DNA of 64,000 nt. It comes from Tetracladium setigerum (taxonomy: Eukaryota; Ascomycota; Leotiomycetes; Helotiales). The position numbers and the translations under genes were made by a program. The stretch lies in assembly GCA_031472005.1 (NCBI GenBank), contig PZJY01000004.1:682001-746000 (forward strand), in the 5' to 3' direction. Below the pieces are notes generated by a model that saw only the letters and a program-made list of their open reading frames with translations, did not search any database and was not told the origin of the DNA. Shown piece after piece: positions 35,204-47,394 of the stretch (position 1 is its first letter; each line of letters begins with the position of its first letter).

Positions 35204-36960
35204 AATAAGTATACACTAGCAAAGACCTATTGGATCTATTCATAACATTGAAATCTATTTTTGGATATCGCATAGCTAGTAAGCCGCCTGGCCTGGGCAT
35301 TATACGACAAGATGAGCCCCAAGCAACCTCATTTAGCATAGTAAGGCTGGGCCGTGGGAGAGCAGTCGGATGTCACGGGCCATGGCGCAAAAGAACCATC
35401 ACTACATTGACCGTAGGATTACTGTACAATCCAGGACTGGCGGCATATTGCAATTGCTACTAAAAAAAGCATGCTTGTACACAGGGCTCAATAAAAGCTG
35501 ACTTTGAAGATTGCAACGATGACGGCGCCGAATGCTATGATGACCCGACTGCCTGTTATATTGGACGGACAGTAGCAGCGAATTACGGCGTCATGAACGA
35601 TGTGCTAAAACGCTTAACGACTGACTCCCTCGAAGTATTTAGGCACGTCAGCCATCGATAGCACAAATTCCTTCACCTGCATAGAGAACCGTCAGTAACG
35701 CCTAAGAGAAACCCAGCTTCCACCGCCACCTCTCCTGCAGCTCTAGAAAGCAAACTCTCATTAAGTTGAATATTTGTAATGTTTCCCCCACCCTACCTCT
35801 ATCTACTATTCCTGCCAGGATTTTGCATAGGACTTAGGTAAGTCCCAAAAGCTGTCAGGGGTAAGTCCTAACTGTATTTCGTCTCGACTTGCCTACTAGT
35901 CGGACTAGTTTGGTGAGGTTCGCTTGAAGCAAGTGACAGTGGCACGCTCGTGTACTTGAGCTCGAGTCTGTTCAGTAGTCGAGTGAATAGGATTACTATC
36001 CATTTCCATATTTCCAGCGATTCAATTATCTATATATTATTTCAGTCTTTAAAATTGCCACTGTCACTGCTCAAAGACGTGAAGCCGTGGTTGATGATAA
36101 TAAGTTACCCGACTTTCGTATTATTATCTGTCATGCTGCCGAAGGCGATCAATCCGGGCAATGTTGACATTTAACTTACTTATTCAGAAGATATAACTTA
36201 CAGTCAAACTCGAACATCGAAAGTAGCTTGCAGAGTATTTGAAGCAATGACAGTGACCGTATGATTTCCGCAACGTGCCACTGTCACCAGACCGTTCTCT
36301 GCCGCAGCCGGTGCTTCCAATTATTCACGGCTCTCAGTATTAGAACTGCACGTACGAATCAACCAGCCCTGGTAAGATATGGAAGCATATGAGTATTGAA
36401 TATAATAGAAAACGACTGTCAAACAAGCAAGTATTCCGAGCTGTACAGCTATAGACTTGGTTTACAGAAAAGAGGGCACAGTATTGAGGAGTAGATGCAG
36501 ACGTGACCCAATCGGCAGTTGACGTCAATAATAAAAATGTGAATGGAGATGACAATGGCAGTGACGATACCAGCGCTACAATCAAGAACCAAAAGAACAA
36601 GACTAAGTTAAATATGAGGTTGATACTGTACTTTGGCAATTTATTCAAATAACATTAATCAAATACAATCTCCTGAACATTAATTTCTACTACAATACAG
36701 CTTCCATGGAAAGCATACACAAACCGAAGCCCTGGTATGTATAACTTCAACACAAGCCGGGTGAACTTAGTCGATACACTATCTCCAATTACACCGCCAT
36801 CATAAACTCTGGGGAGGTGACGTCGAGCAGTGTTGTTGTAGATGCACTAGCCCGGGAAGGCGGCCGAGGCACGTGATGTGACTCCTGGAAGAAAGTTAGG
36901 AGTAGACCATAACGTGATTAAGTGACTGTATGGCTGAATTAAATGATGAATTCAGTAGTA
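35204..36960. other. Intergenic, no supported gene
   Basis: About 1.75 kb upstream of the Sir2-SET gene. Short ORFs only; one at 36648-36340 (minus) is hydrophobic but without family features. The Sir2-SET promoter should lie just above 35131. Confidence 0.5.
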
Positions 36961-37206
36961 ACGTGCCTCCCTGCGTAGCGAGACGCACTGTGTGCCGAGA
37001 CAGGCCAATGAAATTGAATGAATATCGAGATTAATATATCGCTATATTAAAAGAAGCAGTGTAAAGAACACATGACTAACTTCGACTATAAATAATTTAT
37101 ATTGTGGTTAGTTTTAGAGAGGTATTACGAGGAAAAAATCAAAATCCTCGCGATTTGATTGGTCTGTCTCGGCACACAGTGCGTCTCGCTACGCAGGGAG
37201 GGACGT
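36961..37206. mobile_element. Short inverted-repeat element, family B
   Basis: A 246-bp element bounded by TA on both sides (36959-36960 and 37207-37208). Its ends are almost perfect inverted repeats of about 50 bp: the left starts ACGTGCCTCCCTGCGTAGCG and the right end, read in reverse complement, starts ACGTCCCTCCCTGCGTAGCG. Both continue through CGAGACGCACTGTG and CCGAGACAG. The interior is AT-rich with no ORF, so this is a MITE. The high arm identity means recent insertion or strong folding potential. A fragment resembling one arm occurs near 45051-45072. Confidence 0.8.
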
Positions 37207-37208
37207 TA

Positions 37209-38514
37209 GTGAGTGAATTAGTGAGTTGGTGACGAAAGTGATGAATTTGAGGGGGTGAATATGACATAGAAGGAACACTGTGTCGTCAGCTCTGTGAGCC
37301 TACTTGCCTTGCTTACTCTCTTTCTCTTCCCTTCCTATCCAGCAATTAGTCGCCTCATGATGCACTATGCAGAGTACGGATTATGGAATGCCCTTTCTTG
37401 ACGAGCATGAATTCGATACCTACGACTATGATATTAGCACCCTAATCACCACTCGACTGCTAGTGAGCTCCGGGAAGAAGATAGACAGCTGCTTTCACAG
37501 TCAAGTGACAACGAAGCGTCTTCTGTCTTTAATTACACTATTATTTGGAAATTACAGCTGCGTAAAGGAAGAGTCACAAATATGATCCAGTCAGTAGATT
37601 CCAGCTAGTTCCTCGATGACCCTGATTGAGGTTCGATTCTTTGTGCAAATATGATGAACTTACCCTGCTGGTAAAGGATAGAAGATATGGATTGTTTTGA
37701 TATCAGCGTGAATTGATGACCTCACCTTGCTAGTAGGTAGAGGTTTAATGGGGCTTAAAGGTGACATGATGATCTTCGCTCTACTGGAGCCTTTCAGGTA
37801 GTGTGGCGCCTCGATCTTGTCGTTCAAAATAAAAATTCGAAAATCTTCCTCTCATGGCCTAAGTTACACATTACAGTATTACTCGATTGGCCAAGGTGAC
37901 ATTAGATACGTCGCCGTTAACAGGAGATTAATCACTTTAGATTGTAAAGATACTATATAAATACAGTACTACTTTGTACTATGGAGCAAGGAATAAATAG
38001 GAAGTGGAAATTTCTAGTATTATATCTTGCTTTAAGAGCCAACAGAATATTTGGGCTGAGCGTATCGCCCTTATTTAGGGAATCAAAAAATGTTTAACAT
38101 TTAAAAAGCAAGATTCTGCAAACTCTAGCAAGTTTAGAGTTAGACCTCAAAACTGCCCATATCTTAAAAGTCGCGTAAATATAATCTGGGATAATTACGA
38201 AATCGTCCTTAATTTAAATCTAATATTCGATATTCTTAATGCGAAATTTCGGAAATCCTTACTAAAGTTGTGAATAGTCTTTAGTGTAAACATTAGTTAT
38301 CAAGTTAAAGTTAGGCTGGTCTTAGTATCAAAAAGCTAGTAAAGTGCGTAGGAACAAAGAGGATGGTAAGAAGAGAGTGTCAGGGAACTATTTGCTTCTG
38401 TCCGATTATTAACAGTACGCCTTGACTCTCTACTCTCTCGCCAACTCGTCACTTCCTACCTATCATGTCCATACATCTGTATCTTCCTTAGCTTTTCCTT
38501 GATAGTTTCTCATG
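37209..38514. other. Intergenic between inverted-repeat elements
   Basis: No supported gene. A 72-codon ORF at 37367-37585 (plus) is ATG-started at 37367 but has no recognisable domain. The stretch also contains GGTCATCA-type repeat copies at 37650-37760. Confidence 0.4.
37650..37760 (-). repeat. Inverted copy of the GGTCATCA-type repeat
   Basis: Reads GATGAACTTACCCTGCTGGTA and, about 75 bp later, GATGACCTCACCTTGCTAGTA. These are the reverse complement of the core found tandemly at 3540-4590. Two units are recognisable. Confidence 0.6.
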
Positions 38515-38890
38515 TGCAGCAAGCTTCGATATCGGCTTCCTCTTTGTAAACTCTCTTGATTCACGACAAAATCAGCTCTAAAGCCATTCTGGTCAGATGT
38601 TTGTTGTTCTCGTATTGCAGCCTGAGGCAAACAAGCACCGCCTTTGAGACTCGATGATGACCTTTCTTCCAATTAAATCTTTGATTCGATAATGACCTTT
38701 CGCAATTGTGTCCTTTGGTCGTGGATGATCATGTGATGTGATGACCTGTTTGCGGTTCAGTAAAGCAGCCAGGTCTTCCACACGCCAAAATATGATGACC
38801 AAAAAACAACTAACCATAATTGATCTAGTGCCACGGCTTAATTGAATGCAAGAGTTCACAAAGAGGAAGCTGGTTACGAGGCTCACTGTA
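38515..38890 (-). mobile_element. Short inverted-repeat element, family A, copy 2
   Basis: A 376-bp relative of the elements at 31394 and 55505. The left arm has GCAGCAAGCTTCGATATCGG and continues TTCCTCTTTGTAAAC; the right arm ends AGAGGAAGCTGGTTACGAGG then CTCACTGTA. The arms are more diverged than in the other copies. The interior shares AAAGCAGCCAGGTCTTCCAC and several TGATGACC motifs with copy 3. No ORF of note. Confidence 0.7.
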
Positions 38891-40121
38891 CTTTACTGGT
38901 TTCTGGTATAAAGTGAAGTTGCACTCTAGATTAAATCGACATAGTATAGTATACAGAGGCTACTAGCATATTCTGTCAGTCAAGGGAACAGTCATTCACT
39001 TACGTTGTTTTAAAAAAAAATGGTGAAATTGGTGAAAGTATGAATATTAACTCGGAGGTAAGGTCACTATGTGAGAGCGCAATCGCGCAGTAGAAGGTTA
39101 CCATGGTATAGTACAGTGATAGTTGGCAGAGAAGATGTAATTTAGATTCGAAGATTCCTCGCTTCCTCGTGCGTGTTCGGGCAAGTTAGCATGGCTGACC
39201 AGATCATCAAGCTTCTTAAGTTTAGGAATGCTTGTCAGCTTAATTTGGATGTCAGCCTGGAAAGATTTTGGTCGAACTTTGCCTGAAGCTTGTATTCATA
39301 TCAGAATCTTGCAGGATTTCCCTGCGGTTAATGTACTGTACTGCTGTTGACTTCAATTATCAAAACAGTAAAATGCTAACAGGTTCGGCTACGTTATCGT
39401 GTCAGAATATTTCTATAATCTGCGGCTTTTTTCTTGGTGAGTTTAAGCACACTTATTTTCCTTTATTTTATTCTCTCAGTAACTTGTATCTATTTGTGCT
39501 TTATAGTATTGTCCCGCCTTGTCTTTCACCCTTAACCCAGCTTTCTAAGTCCTAAAGTAGCAGTATTAACAAAATAATACAATAAGTTATCTACGCTAAT
39601 ATTAATTCTCCAGATTATTCATTTTCTTTCATATTTTAGATTAAATACTACAGATATATAAATCTTAGCAGAAATACTAATCCACCGCTAACTGTCAGAA
39701 TTCCACTATATCGTCATTGTCATCAATGGCCACAGTTTCATGACTCGGCCCTATGTTACATGCTGACGATTTCATCATATGCACCCATAGGAAGCTTTCT
39801 TTGAGGTATTCAATGGACCTCGGTCTGGGTATGGCTTTGAGAGGATCATGTGCTTTCGTCTAAATTTTTCGATAACGCCTGCATGACAGACACGTTCTGT
39901 AAACCTGACGTAAGATGTTATGTACATAGGCTGGTTGATTCCTGTGACCGGAACGAGCTAAGAGTTAAAAGGATATAAGCCGGAGTCTTATATAAATCAG
40001 GTCCTCACCCTCTGGATGGGGTTAATATGATCCAAATACTTTTGCTCGGTTGAACCTTGTATCACGCCACATCGACACGAAATTCACATATATCACCCAA
40101 TGCCCACCATTCCTCGGCAGC
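38891..40121. other. Intergenic, no supported gene
   Basis: Short ORFs only. The last part is the probable promoter and leader of the membrane protein gene. Confidence 0.5.
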
Positions 40122-41842
40122 ATGAAGATTACTCCTCTCCTACTCGTTAAATGTATTTGTTGCTTTATCGTCCCAATTTTGACAACCGTATTGCTGATAG
40201 TCCTCAATCTCAATGGCTTCTATATTGGCGGAGAGCTCTCTGGCCGTTCAGGAGATGACAACTGGAAACTATTTGGCCTTCACATTGCCACTGTAGCTTT
40301 CACTTGGTTAGCCATAACATCTTATTGGCATATGTATACCCACATTCGCAAAAATGAATTTACTCGAATAGTCTCTATAGCTTCCAATAGTCTGGATTCC
40401 GTTGATAAGCAAACATCAATCCCACTAGCGGGTTCCGTCATATCCACTCCATATCGCCATGTATGGACGATCTCTCTGTTCGCATTTATCACTCTCTTGC
40501 TGCTAGCAAATCCGACTAAGGTGGTCGTTCCAGACTTCCGCGGCTGGGAAGCCGGTGGAACAAATTTCTGGCTAAATTCGACCCTAGATGATATGTGGCC
40601 CTCGCATTTGAGGTCAGAGATGGCGCCAGACAAGGCTTGTAACTTCAGCAATGATTCCTCATGTGTTCCACTGAACATCATACCAATAGGGCAACTACTC
40701 TCTTATTGGCCTCATGTCAAGAATCCTCGAAATGTCATGCCGGAGCAAGTAGGTATTCTAGGACGGGGTGCAGTGAGAAAACTCGACGTGCGCTACAGAG
40801 GGCCCTTCAACTATCAACCACCTCTCACCGGTGCAACAACACCTTCAGCTCAGATATCCACTGCTCTCGCCGAGCTTTCCACGCACTGGGCTGAGGCAAA
40901 CACCCACAATTGTGTTGTCAGCAATTTCAACTTCTGTTACTATGATGACATCAAGTATGAGATAGCTGCGTTCCAGCCAGTCGTATTTTCGAGATGTAAT
41001 CCAAACAAACTCGGTACTATACTCCGCTTCCCACGAATCGATCGGGGTTATCAATACTTTCCGTTGGTAGATATCGAGATTCCGACGCCCAGTCTTTTTA
41101 ACAACAACACATCAGTCCAAAAGTAGACTGGATTGATCTTCCGGAAGATCAGTTCGGCACTACATCTATTGGTGCCATAGTTTCTCTACCTACAACGGAT
41201 GAGATAGAAAATGTTGAATCGGTTCTTGCTTGCACTATCGATGCACGTTGGGCCAATGCCAAGGCTGTAGTGGCATATTCAAACGGACCCATGTTTGTGT
41301 CGGGTTCTCCCCTAGATTGGTCTACCTCCGGCAGACTGAAGATTAAGTCAGATGGACAGCTAGCATGGAAGCCTATCAAGCTTAGTACAGCATGGGCCCA
41401 AGACATTGATCTGATGCCAAGCAAACAAATGTCTGTTTTCGCGACACTCTGTAGTCATCTTGCGTTCGACGAGGCCATCTCGGAAACTCTTGATCCGCTG
41501 AATGCGATCGAAGCGGTTCTGGCAATGATGCTAGTCGAGGGGGTTTCCCGAACAGCAAGTAGTGCAACCCTACAGGGTGAACTGAAAGGCCTTGGCACAG
41601 ATGGGTGGATGGGCGAGATGCTACCTAAGAGAGGTGCCTATGGTAATGCTGGCAATGCCTATGACCTTGCAGAAAATTATAATCAAACAAAGACCGAATT
41701 TAAAATGCGTGTTGTTGTCCATGGGTATGGTTATGGGCTTACGGCTACAAGGTTTCCAGCAATATTCGCTATTTGCGTATATCTATCTACTGCGTCCCTC
41801 TTTCTCATATTTTATGGCTGGCAATTCTTGAATCAAATTTGA
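40122..41842 (+). CDS. Multi-spanning membrane protein with large ectodomain
   Basis: Fungal protein of unknown function, about 573 residues if one frame break is ignored. Membrane segments are visible at residues about 5-30 (LLLVKCICCFIVPILTTVLL), about 50-66 (IATVAFTWLAITSYW), about 120-140 (VWTISLFAFITLLLL), and near the C-terminus (FPAIFAICVYLSTASLFLIF). The long stretch between the third and last segments has several N-glycosylation-type sequons and Cys residues, as expected for an extracellular domain. The frame stops at 41124-41126 right after NTSVQK and continues in the next frame as VDWIDLPEDQFG. Adding one A to the A4 run at about 41120-41123 makes it continuous. The start is the ATG at 40122; the frame is open upstream only from a non-ATG codon. 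Confidence 0.65.
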
Positions 41843-42402
41843 GCAGACGTCTGCTCAACTTAGCTAGATATTTCTACTGATAGATTCAAGTGCCTCGATT
41901 TACATCATTTTGTGAAGCTCCCATAAACGTGTGAGTTTTGAATGCATTTAATCCGTGTACTATGCTCCGATGCTTGTTCATTAAAGATTCTAAGTTACCC
42001 TTTAAATTGAAAAATTACTGTCCTGTCTCCTTGGTAATACAGTAATTGCCTCTTCTGAAAGTCTTTCGTATTAATCGGTCACGCTCCTAGTTGACCCCTT
42101 CTCGTAGCTTTCTTGATTTAGTCAATTTGATTAGATAGGGTTGTGTCGGCTGAGAGTCGCACATGAGTTGGCCCCAGTATATGTGACATCAGTACTATCA
42201 GGATATTAACCTAGAACCTAACACTATCTCTCTTAAAGTCGTAGAACTGACCGTCAATTCCGTTTATTTGTACGGTACGGTGTTTGTGATGTCCTTGAGT
42301 GCAGATCTACGGAATTGAGTCCCAAATACCCCTATCAAACCCATCAATAGTCATATAACAAGCATAACATATGAACAGTCCATCCAAATAAATCCCATTC
42401 CT

Positions 42403-42642
42403 CAAACATTGAGCCATTTGATTGCGGTGAACGAGCGTTATGGTGTGTTTCTTTGTTCGAATGAGAAATCTGGCTACGCAGTGCGTCCAGCAGCCGTGTC
42501 CTACCATTTACGCAGGCAACATCAGGTTCAGCTTGAGCTTCGCAAGCAGGTGGATCAGTATATCTTAAAACCCCATCATTCACGTCTTTTGAAACTGTGC
42601 TATTTAGAAGCAGTGATAGATATACAGATGAACTCTAAGTAG
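42403..42642 (+). pseudogene. DUF3505-type zinc-finger fragment
   Basis: A short open frame reads NERYGVFLCSNEKSGYAVRPAAVSYHLRRQHQVQLELRK. It matches the pattern of the C2H2-like DUF3505 finger found in fungal helicase-associated proteins (vxxCxxCxYAVxPxxVxxHLRxxH). One Cys of the CxxC pair appears replaced (SG where CG is usual). No complete gene surrounds it, so it is a remnant. Related finger sequence occurs near 58500 on the minus strand. Confidence 0.5.
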
Positions 42643-42921
42643 CCGTAGGTGAGTGCATAGGGATGAAAATGGGGGTGAATCGAGGTTCAGTGAGTATATC
42701 TTCACTGACAAGGGCAAATTGGAATGTAAGTGAATTGATTAGAACAAAGTGCTAGCTTCAAGTAGTACTCGTCTGGGAATAAATTACCTTGTATTTGGAT
42801 GAAAAGATAATAGAAGATATGGGAACTCCTAGAATGCTTAGATTTCGGAGGAATATTTAAAGAGTTCGGTTCTCAATACAGTACATATATTTACATTACA
42901 CATGTACAAAAGCAGGAATAA

Positions 42922-43164
42922 ATGTACTTAGACGGCTTCGTGCGACCTCGTCCAATAAGCCGACAATATGTGAAGCACGTCGACTCCCGGGTCGCCGACT
43001 TCCGCCAGGTGCTCTCGCAAGTGAACTTTTATATGACGCAGAACGCATCCCAGTACGGATTTGCACTCACGGAAAGGGCACTCGTGGCTGTGTATCGGCC
43101 TAGGAGGAAGAGGTTGCTGAAGGTGTCGAGGAGTTTTCTAAATCATATAAAGGAGCTAGAGTAG
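42922..43164 (+). pseudogene. Fragment of an unnamed fungal accessory domain
   Basis: An 80-codon ATG-started ORF contains VNFYMTQNASQYGFALTERA and then LVAVYRP. This resembles a motif (FYMxQHxxRYGFILTDxELVAIR) that I associate with large fungal accessory proteins, often near kinase-like domains. Nothing else of such a protein is present, so it is likely a fragment. Low certainty. Confidence 0.35.
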
Positions 43165-44171
43165 GGAGAGGGAACGGATCGCATCCTTTATTATTGCCAA
43201 GGGAGTTTTGCGCAGATAAGGCGTTAGTTGCGTTAATTCTGTGGGAAATCAGAGATGGGAATGACTTCTCGCAAGACATCAGTCATATAGGTAAAGATGT
43301 ACAGTAGTTGTCGGCAAGATCATAGAACACCGCAGAGTCCCAACATGATTTACTCTAGATACTGAACCTTAGGTCAATAGTAACTAGAGGTGGAAGATGA
43401 TATTTATTTAGCACCGTGCGTTAAAGAACCTTTCGCTTTCACAGCATGACCCATATGTGATACATTCCGTTAACCCTAAATAGCGGCGGCTCTTGTGTTA
43501 GGTTTCAAGTCAAGTGATTACAAAAATATCGTCCATACTTATCATGCCAAAAGACGATCACTGCACGGAAGCTCATAAGCAGGTAGGACATGTATTTGCC
43601 ATCTATCTGGCCTGTGTCCAACCATGCTCGCAGTGGCGAGGAAAGCTCTCATGCAATAGCCAGGACATTGCTCGGGCTAGAAGTACTGATCAGGTTTTAA
43701 ACCTGATTCACGAGTGGAGAGAGAAGGCTAGGGGAGGAGCGACTGATGTTAGCATATTCCTAATGCCTGTCGACAGCTCGTTGAAAATGCTCTGTAGCAC
43801 CACGTCTATGGAACAAGCGCTCGGTATCCAAGACAGCGCTCAGGGATAGAGATCAAGTTTTAACATCTACCTACGAGCTATTCAACCCGGTGTACGGCAG
43901 GTGAGTGTACCACCTCCAGGCGCCGATAAGCGATTCTCCTATGCAAGTGATAGATCCTCCTGTCTTGCTATGCAGACATATCGGACCACCTAAACACTAT
44001 CTATGTACCCTGCCATCCATGTGTTCTTCAAGAATATCTGAACTAACAGAGGCATTTATAAAGGCCTTCACCCTGTCATATGTACGTCTTTCGGTTGTAT
44101 GCTCCGACGGTATCCGAGCGAAGTCATCCTTCGAGCATCCATTCCGGAAGAGAGCCCACTATCGCTCCACG
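43165..44171. other. Intergenic, one doubtful small ORF
   Basis: A plus-strand ORF from the ATG at 43544 to 43849 (101 residues) has no recognised domain and is not called. Nothing else is supported. Confidence 0.4.
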
Positions 44172-44762
44172 TCAAAAGCGACCTGCGTGCCCAAGCGGTG
44201 TACACCCATTATTGTCATGCGAATCTGCATCTACATCTTCACGTCCCATCAAAAGCCTTATAGCAAACTCATCACAAGATTTGACTGCGTGAGATAGTGG
44301 TGATCGCCCAAAAATATCTTTCGAGTCTGCTGTTACGCCATGGTGGTCGAGAAATAGCTTCACTATCTGATTATGACCACCTATAGCCGCACGCGATAGT
44401 GGGGTGTAACCGTAAAAATCTCTCGAGTTCGCCTGCACACCTTGTCGATCCAGAAGAAGCTTGACCACGTCTTCGTGGCCGTCAGAAGCCGCGTATGAAA
44501 GCGGAGTCCAGCCTTGCAAATCTTTTGAATTTACGTCCACGTAACCTATCTCCAGAAGTAGCTTCACTTTGTCTTTGTTTCCATGCTCAGCCGCGATCGA
44601 AAGTGCTGTTTGGCCAGAATCATCCTTCAAATTGGCTTGGGAACTCCTCTTTCCTCGTGACTGTCCAAGTGTGTACCTCCAAAACGAGATTAGGAAGATG
44701 GAGGTGATAATAATGGCGATGCCGACATCGGAATGGGAGGAGCTGACGACGCTGTCCATCAT
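44172..44762 (-). CDS. Membrane-anchored ankyrin repeat protein
   Basis: 196 residues from the ATG at 44762. One predicted membrane segment lies at residues about 13-28 (VGIAIIITSIFLISFW). Four ankyrin repeats follow with typical TALSIAAEHG..VKLLLE, TPLSYAASDGHEDVVKLLLD, TPLSRAAIGGHNQIVKLFLD and SPLSHAVKSCDEFAIRLLM, then a fifth incomplete copy (CTPLGHAGRF). Ankyrin repeats bind protein partners; the target is unknown. The abrupt end inside a repeat suggests 3' truncation or a frame break, since fungal proteins of this kind usually carry more repeats. No intron is needed. Confidence 0.7.
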   Translation of the reverse strand: MMDSVVSSSHSDVGIAIIITSIFLISFWRYTLGQSRGKRSSQANLKDDSGQTALSIAAEHGNKDKVKLLLEIGYVDVNSKDLQGWTPLSYAASDGHEDVVKLLLDRQGVQANSRDFYGYTPLSRAAIGGHNQIVKLFLDHHGVTADSKDIFGRSPLSHAVKSCDEFAIRLLMGREDVDADSHDNNGCTPLGHAGRF

Positions 44763-46196
44763 GCCGTCTTAAGGATGAGTAAGAAGGATGTCCAGATTGA
44801 CTATAAGATGGGGCTCTGAGTCTTAGATATGGTGTGGTGAGCAACAGCTGGTTTCTCTGATAATTCGGAAAATGGTGATTTCCCAACCAGGTTGAAGCTA
44901 GCACCAGCTGTCACCATTGTTACTAAGCTGAATTTTGCGCACAGGACCCGCCAACTTCGCAGTGGCAGAATTCAAACGATAGTCATCATATGTATCACGT
45001 GATTTCCAGTGTCTGTGCGCTCAGATTCGGTCAAAAGAGTTTAGGTCTCTCCCTGCGTACCGAGACACCCTATCATTGCAAAGCCTCTCGTTTTGTTTAA
45101 TATGGGGACTTCTTGGCTTAACTGGGCTCCTTATGCACCTAATTATATTAAGCTTAGAGCCCCTGGGCTGAAAGCTCAATCGGAGAGAGTCTGATTCCTG
45201 AGATAAGTCGTTAGTATCTTAGCGGCGGATCTTGAAAGCTTAATAAGCCAGAAACCGCCGTAATCCATAAACAGACACACAAGTTTGATAAAATCTTACT
45301 AAAATTACTGATACTACACCGCCACTGACCAGGATCCTTGATCGCTTAATTAGAGGAGGTATTATCCTGAGTGGCGACGCCGTATGATAGACAATACCCC
45401 AGCCGCCATAATCGTCGCATTCCCATTTCAGCATTTCAATCGAACCTGGATGTCCATATTCAATGAATTATTAATGTGTTTGAAAGTTGAAAAGAACTCA
45501 ATGGTGGTGTTGCACATCAAGGGGTCTTCTTACAGTGTAAAAAGAGACTCTCTGTAAACTTGAAGAGCGGCGACAACGCGATAATAATTTTCGAACTGAT
45601 AGGCCAGGAGTGTTTAGGGGAGGTATACAATGTAATTTGAAATTAAAATGGATAGAAATTTGGAAGCGTTCATAGATTTTATGTCGTTTGAACTCGAAGC
45701 ACCTACGATTTGTCTCGTCACGGGGGGTAGTTGATTTATTAGGATTAGTCTTATGCACCTAATCTGTATTTGGCTTAGCACTTTCTAGAAATGGTAAAGC
45801 CCTTGGCATCGCTGAGAACCTTGATCGATAGAGAGTCTGGTTTCCTTCATCGTCACGCCATAGAGACCCATTTCGCTTACATAATAAGCATCAAAATCTT
45901 GCAGCTCTTGAACATAGAGACCCACCGCTGTTAATAACATTATCAGGTCAGCGGCACATAACGCAATGCTTGTTCCCACAGATATTTTAAGTAAGATCTC
46001 ATTACATTTCATCTGCAGAACCCTAAACTCTACTGTCACAGCTTTATGGAGCATGCTAATCCGGATGCTGATAATAGGCATTTCTTGATGTGTCGACCCT
46101 CTTGTCAACTTGAATACTGTGTACAGATCGCATCGGCATCTCGTAACTGTTCTTGATCTCAGCATTCACTGTGGCATTTCCGCTCTCCTCGACAAA
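44763..46196. other. Intergenic with a MITE-arm fragment
   Basis: No supported gene. At 45051-45072 CTCCCTGCGTACCGAGACAC resembles one arm of the family B element at 36961. No second arm is found, so it is a relic. Confidence 0.4.
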
Positions 46197-47394
46197 ATGA
46201 CAGTGAGCAATGAGGTTCCAGAACTACCATGGGACGGAAACCCTGAGCTGTGTGACACCCCGCTGGATTATGGCTGCTCAGAATGGAAAAGCAGCAGCCA
46301 GCGTGCAGCAGATCTGTATAACTCCGGGATGAAGCTGTGGGAGAAGCGAGATCTTAGAGATATCGAAAGTCAACTCGCTCGTTCCACCACTCTTGAGATC
46401 TTCACGGTTCGTCGTATCGATGGTAGCCTGGCCTATATACGAAATCCTAATTTCGGTATTGGGACCCCAATCTGGTCAGTAGCAATGCACTCTTTTTGCA
46501 CAAGCTAATCCTAAATATCAATAGGATTCCCTACGTGGAATTTCGAGATTACTGGCGACTTGTTAAAGAACAGCCAAAGGACCCCCCGAGACATATCACT
46601 GCTCGTATCTGCCAAAATGGAGGAATCATACACTATTGAACTTCCGAGGGTTCACAAATCTCCCCTACTTGGATTTTGAAAAGGTCAAGCTGTCTTGGGA
46701 CAACAGTGTGAGCTGCAAAGTGCTGGAAACACACATTGAAACGCATCTCGGCGCGAGGAAGGTGACCAAAATAGTTTGTTTTGGGATCGGTGACATGTGC
46801 CGCAAACGTCCGGAGTGGATGATGAGAAATAACGAATCAAAGGGCAGGAGTCGGAGACAAAGATGAGCGAGCAAGATCTCAGAATAGTACAACACTCAAT
46901 TGCGATGACATTGGCGGATGTTTGCCGCAAGTCAAGTAGGAACACAATTCGATTGCTGGCCCAGGATCCCGATTATACGGTACAATCGCAGAAAATCTTG
47001 GAGGAGCATGGGTTTGAGATTGTTGGACAGTTTGGGGCTGGAGGTTTCTCAGAGATTGATGGGGAGTCTATCGTCTTTTCTCCTTTTGCTAGCGCGCCAG
47101 TCAAGCAGATCCTTGCTGATACTGCACGTCCTGCTCTTGTGATCAGTGATGGATTTGGAGCGTTCAATGACCACGAGTAAGATCCACTTTCTGCCTATCT
47201 TCGAGCAACTCTGATCTCGTGCGGCTAGGAAACCGTGGGCAGACGCAGATTCTCCTCGGACCCAGCAGATGTGGCAAGAATATCAAACCCACGATTTTCC
47301 GGTCTCTTCTGACGACGTCCAGCTGAAAGGCAGCACCTTGCACAGGTTAAGATTGCACTTGAGAATTGCCACAGAAGCTGTCTCTGAACAGTGA
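46197..47394 (+). CDS. SRR1-like domain protein
   Basis: Three exons: 46197-46474, 46525-47176 and 47229-47394, with introns of 50 and 52 bp. The SRR1-like signature is clear: KIVCFGIGDMC, RIVQHSIAMTLADV, IRLLAQDPDYT, GFEIVGQFGAGGFSEID, SAPVKQILAD and, after the second intron, EKPWADADSPRTQQMWQEY. SRR1-type proteins are tied to circadian or cytoskeletal regulation in plants and yeast; the fungal versions are uncharacterised. Two frame breaks occur in exon 2. One is near 46636 (T2 run, fixed by adding one T) and one near 46839-46841 (A3 run, fixed by adding one A). The repaired product would be about 365 residues. Sequence conservation around the breaks looks intact, so errors in the assembly are as likely as real decay. 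Confidence 0.75.

Noticed and set aside
36340..36648. Hydrophobic 102-codon minus-strand ORF
   Set aside because: Low complexity, AT-driven hydrophobicity, no homology pattern, surrounded by non-coding DNA.
37615..37645. B-box-like GGTTCGATTCTTTG
   Set aside because: No A-box at the right distance upstream and no cloverleaf arms.
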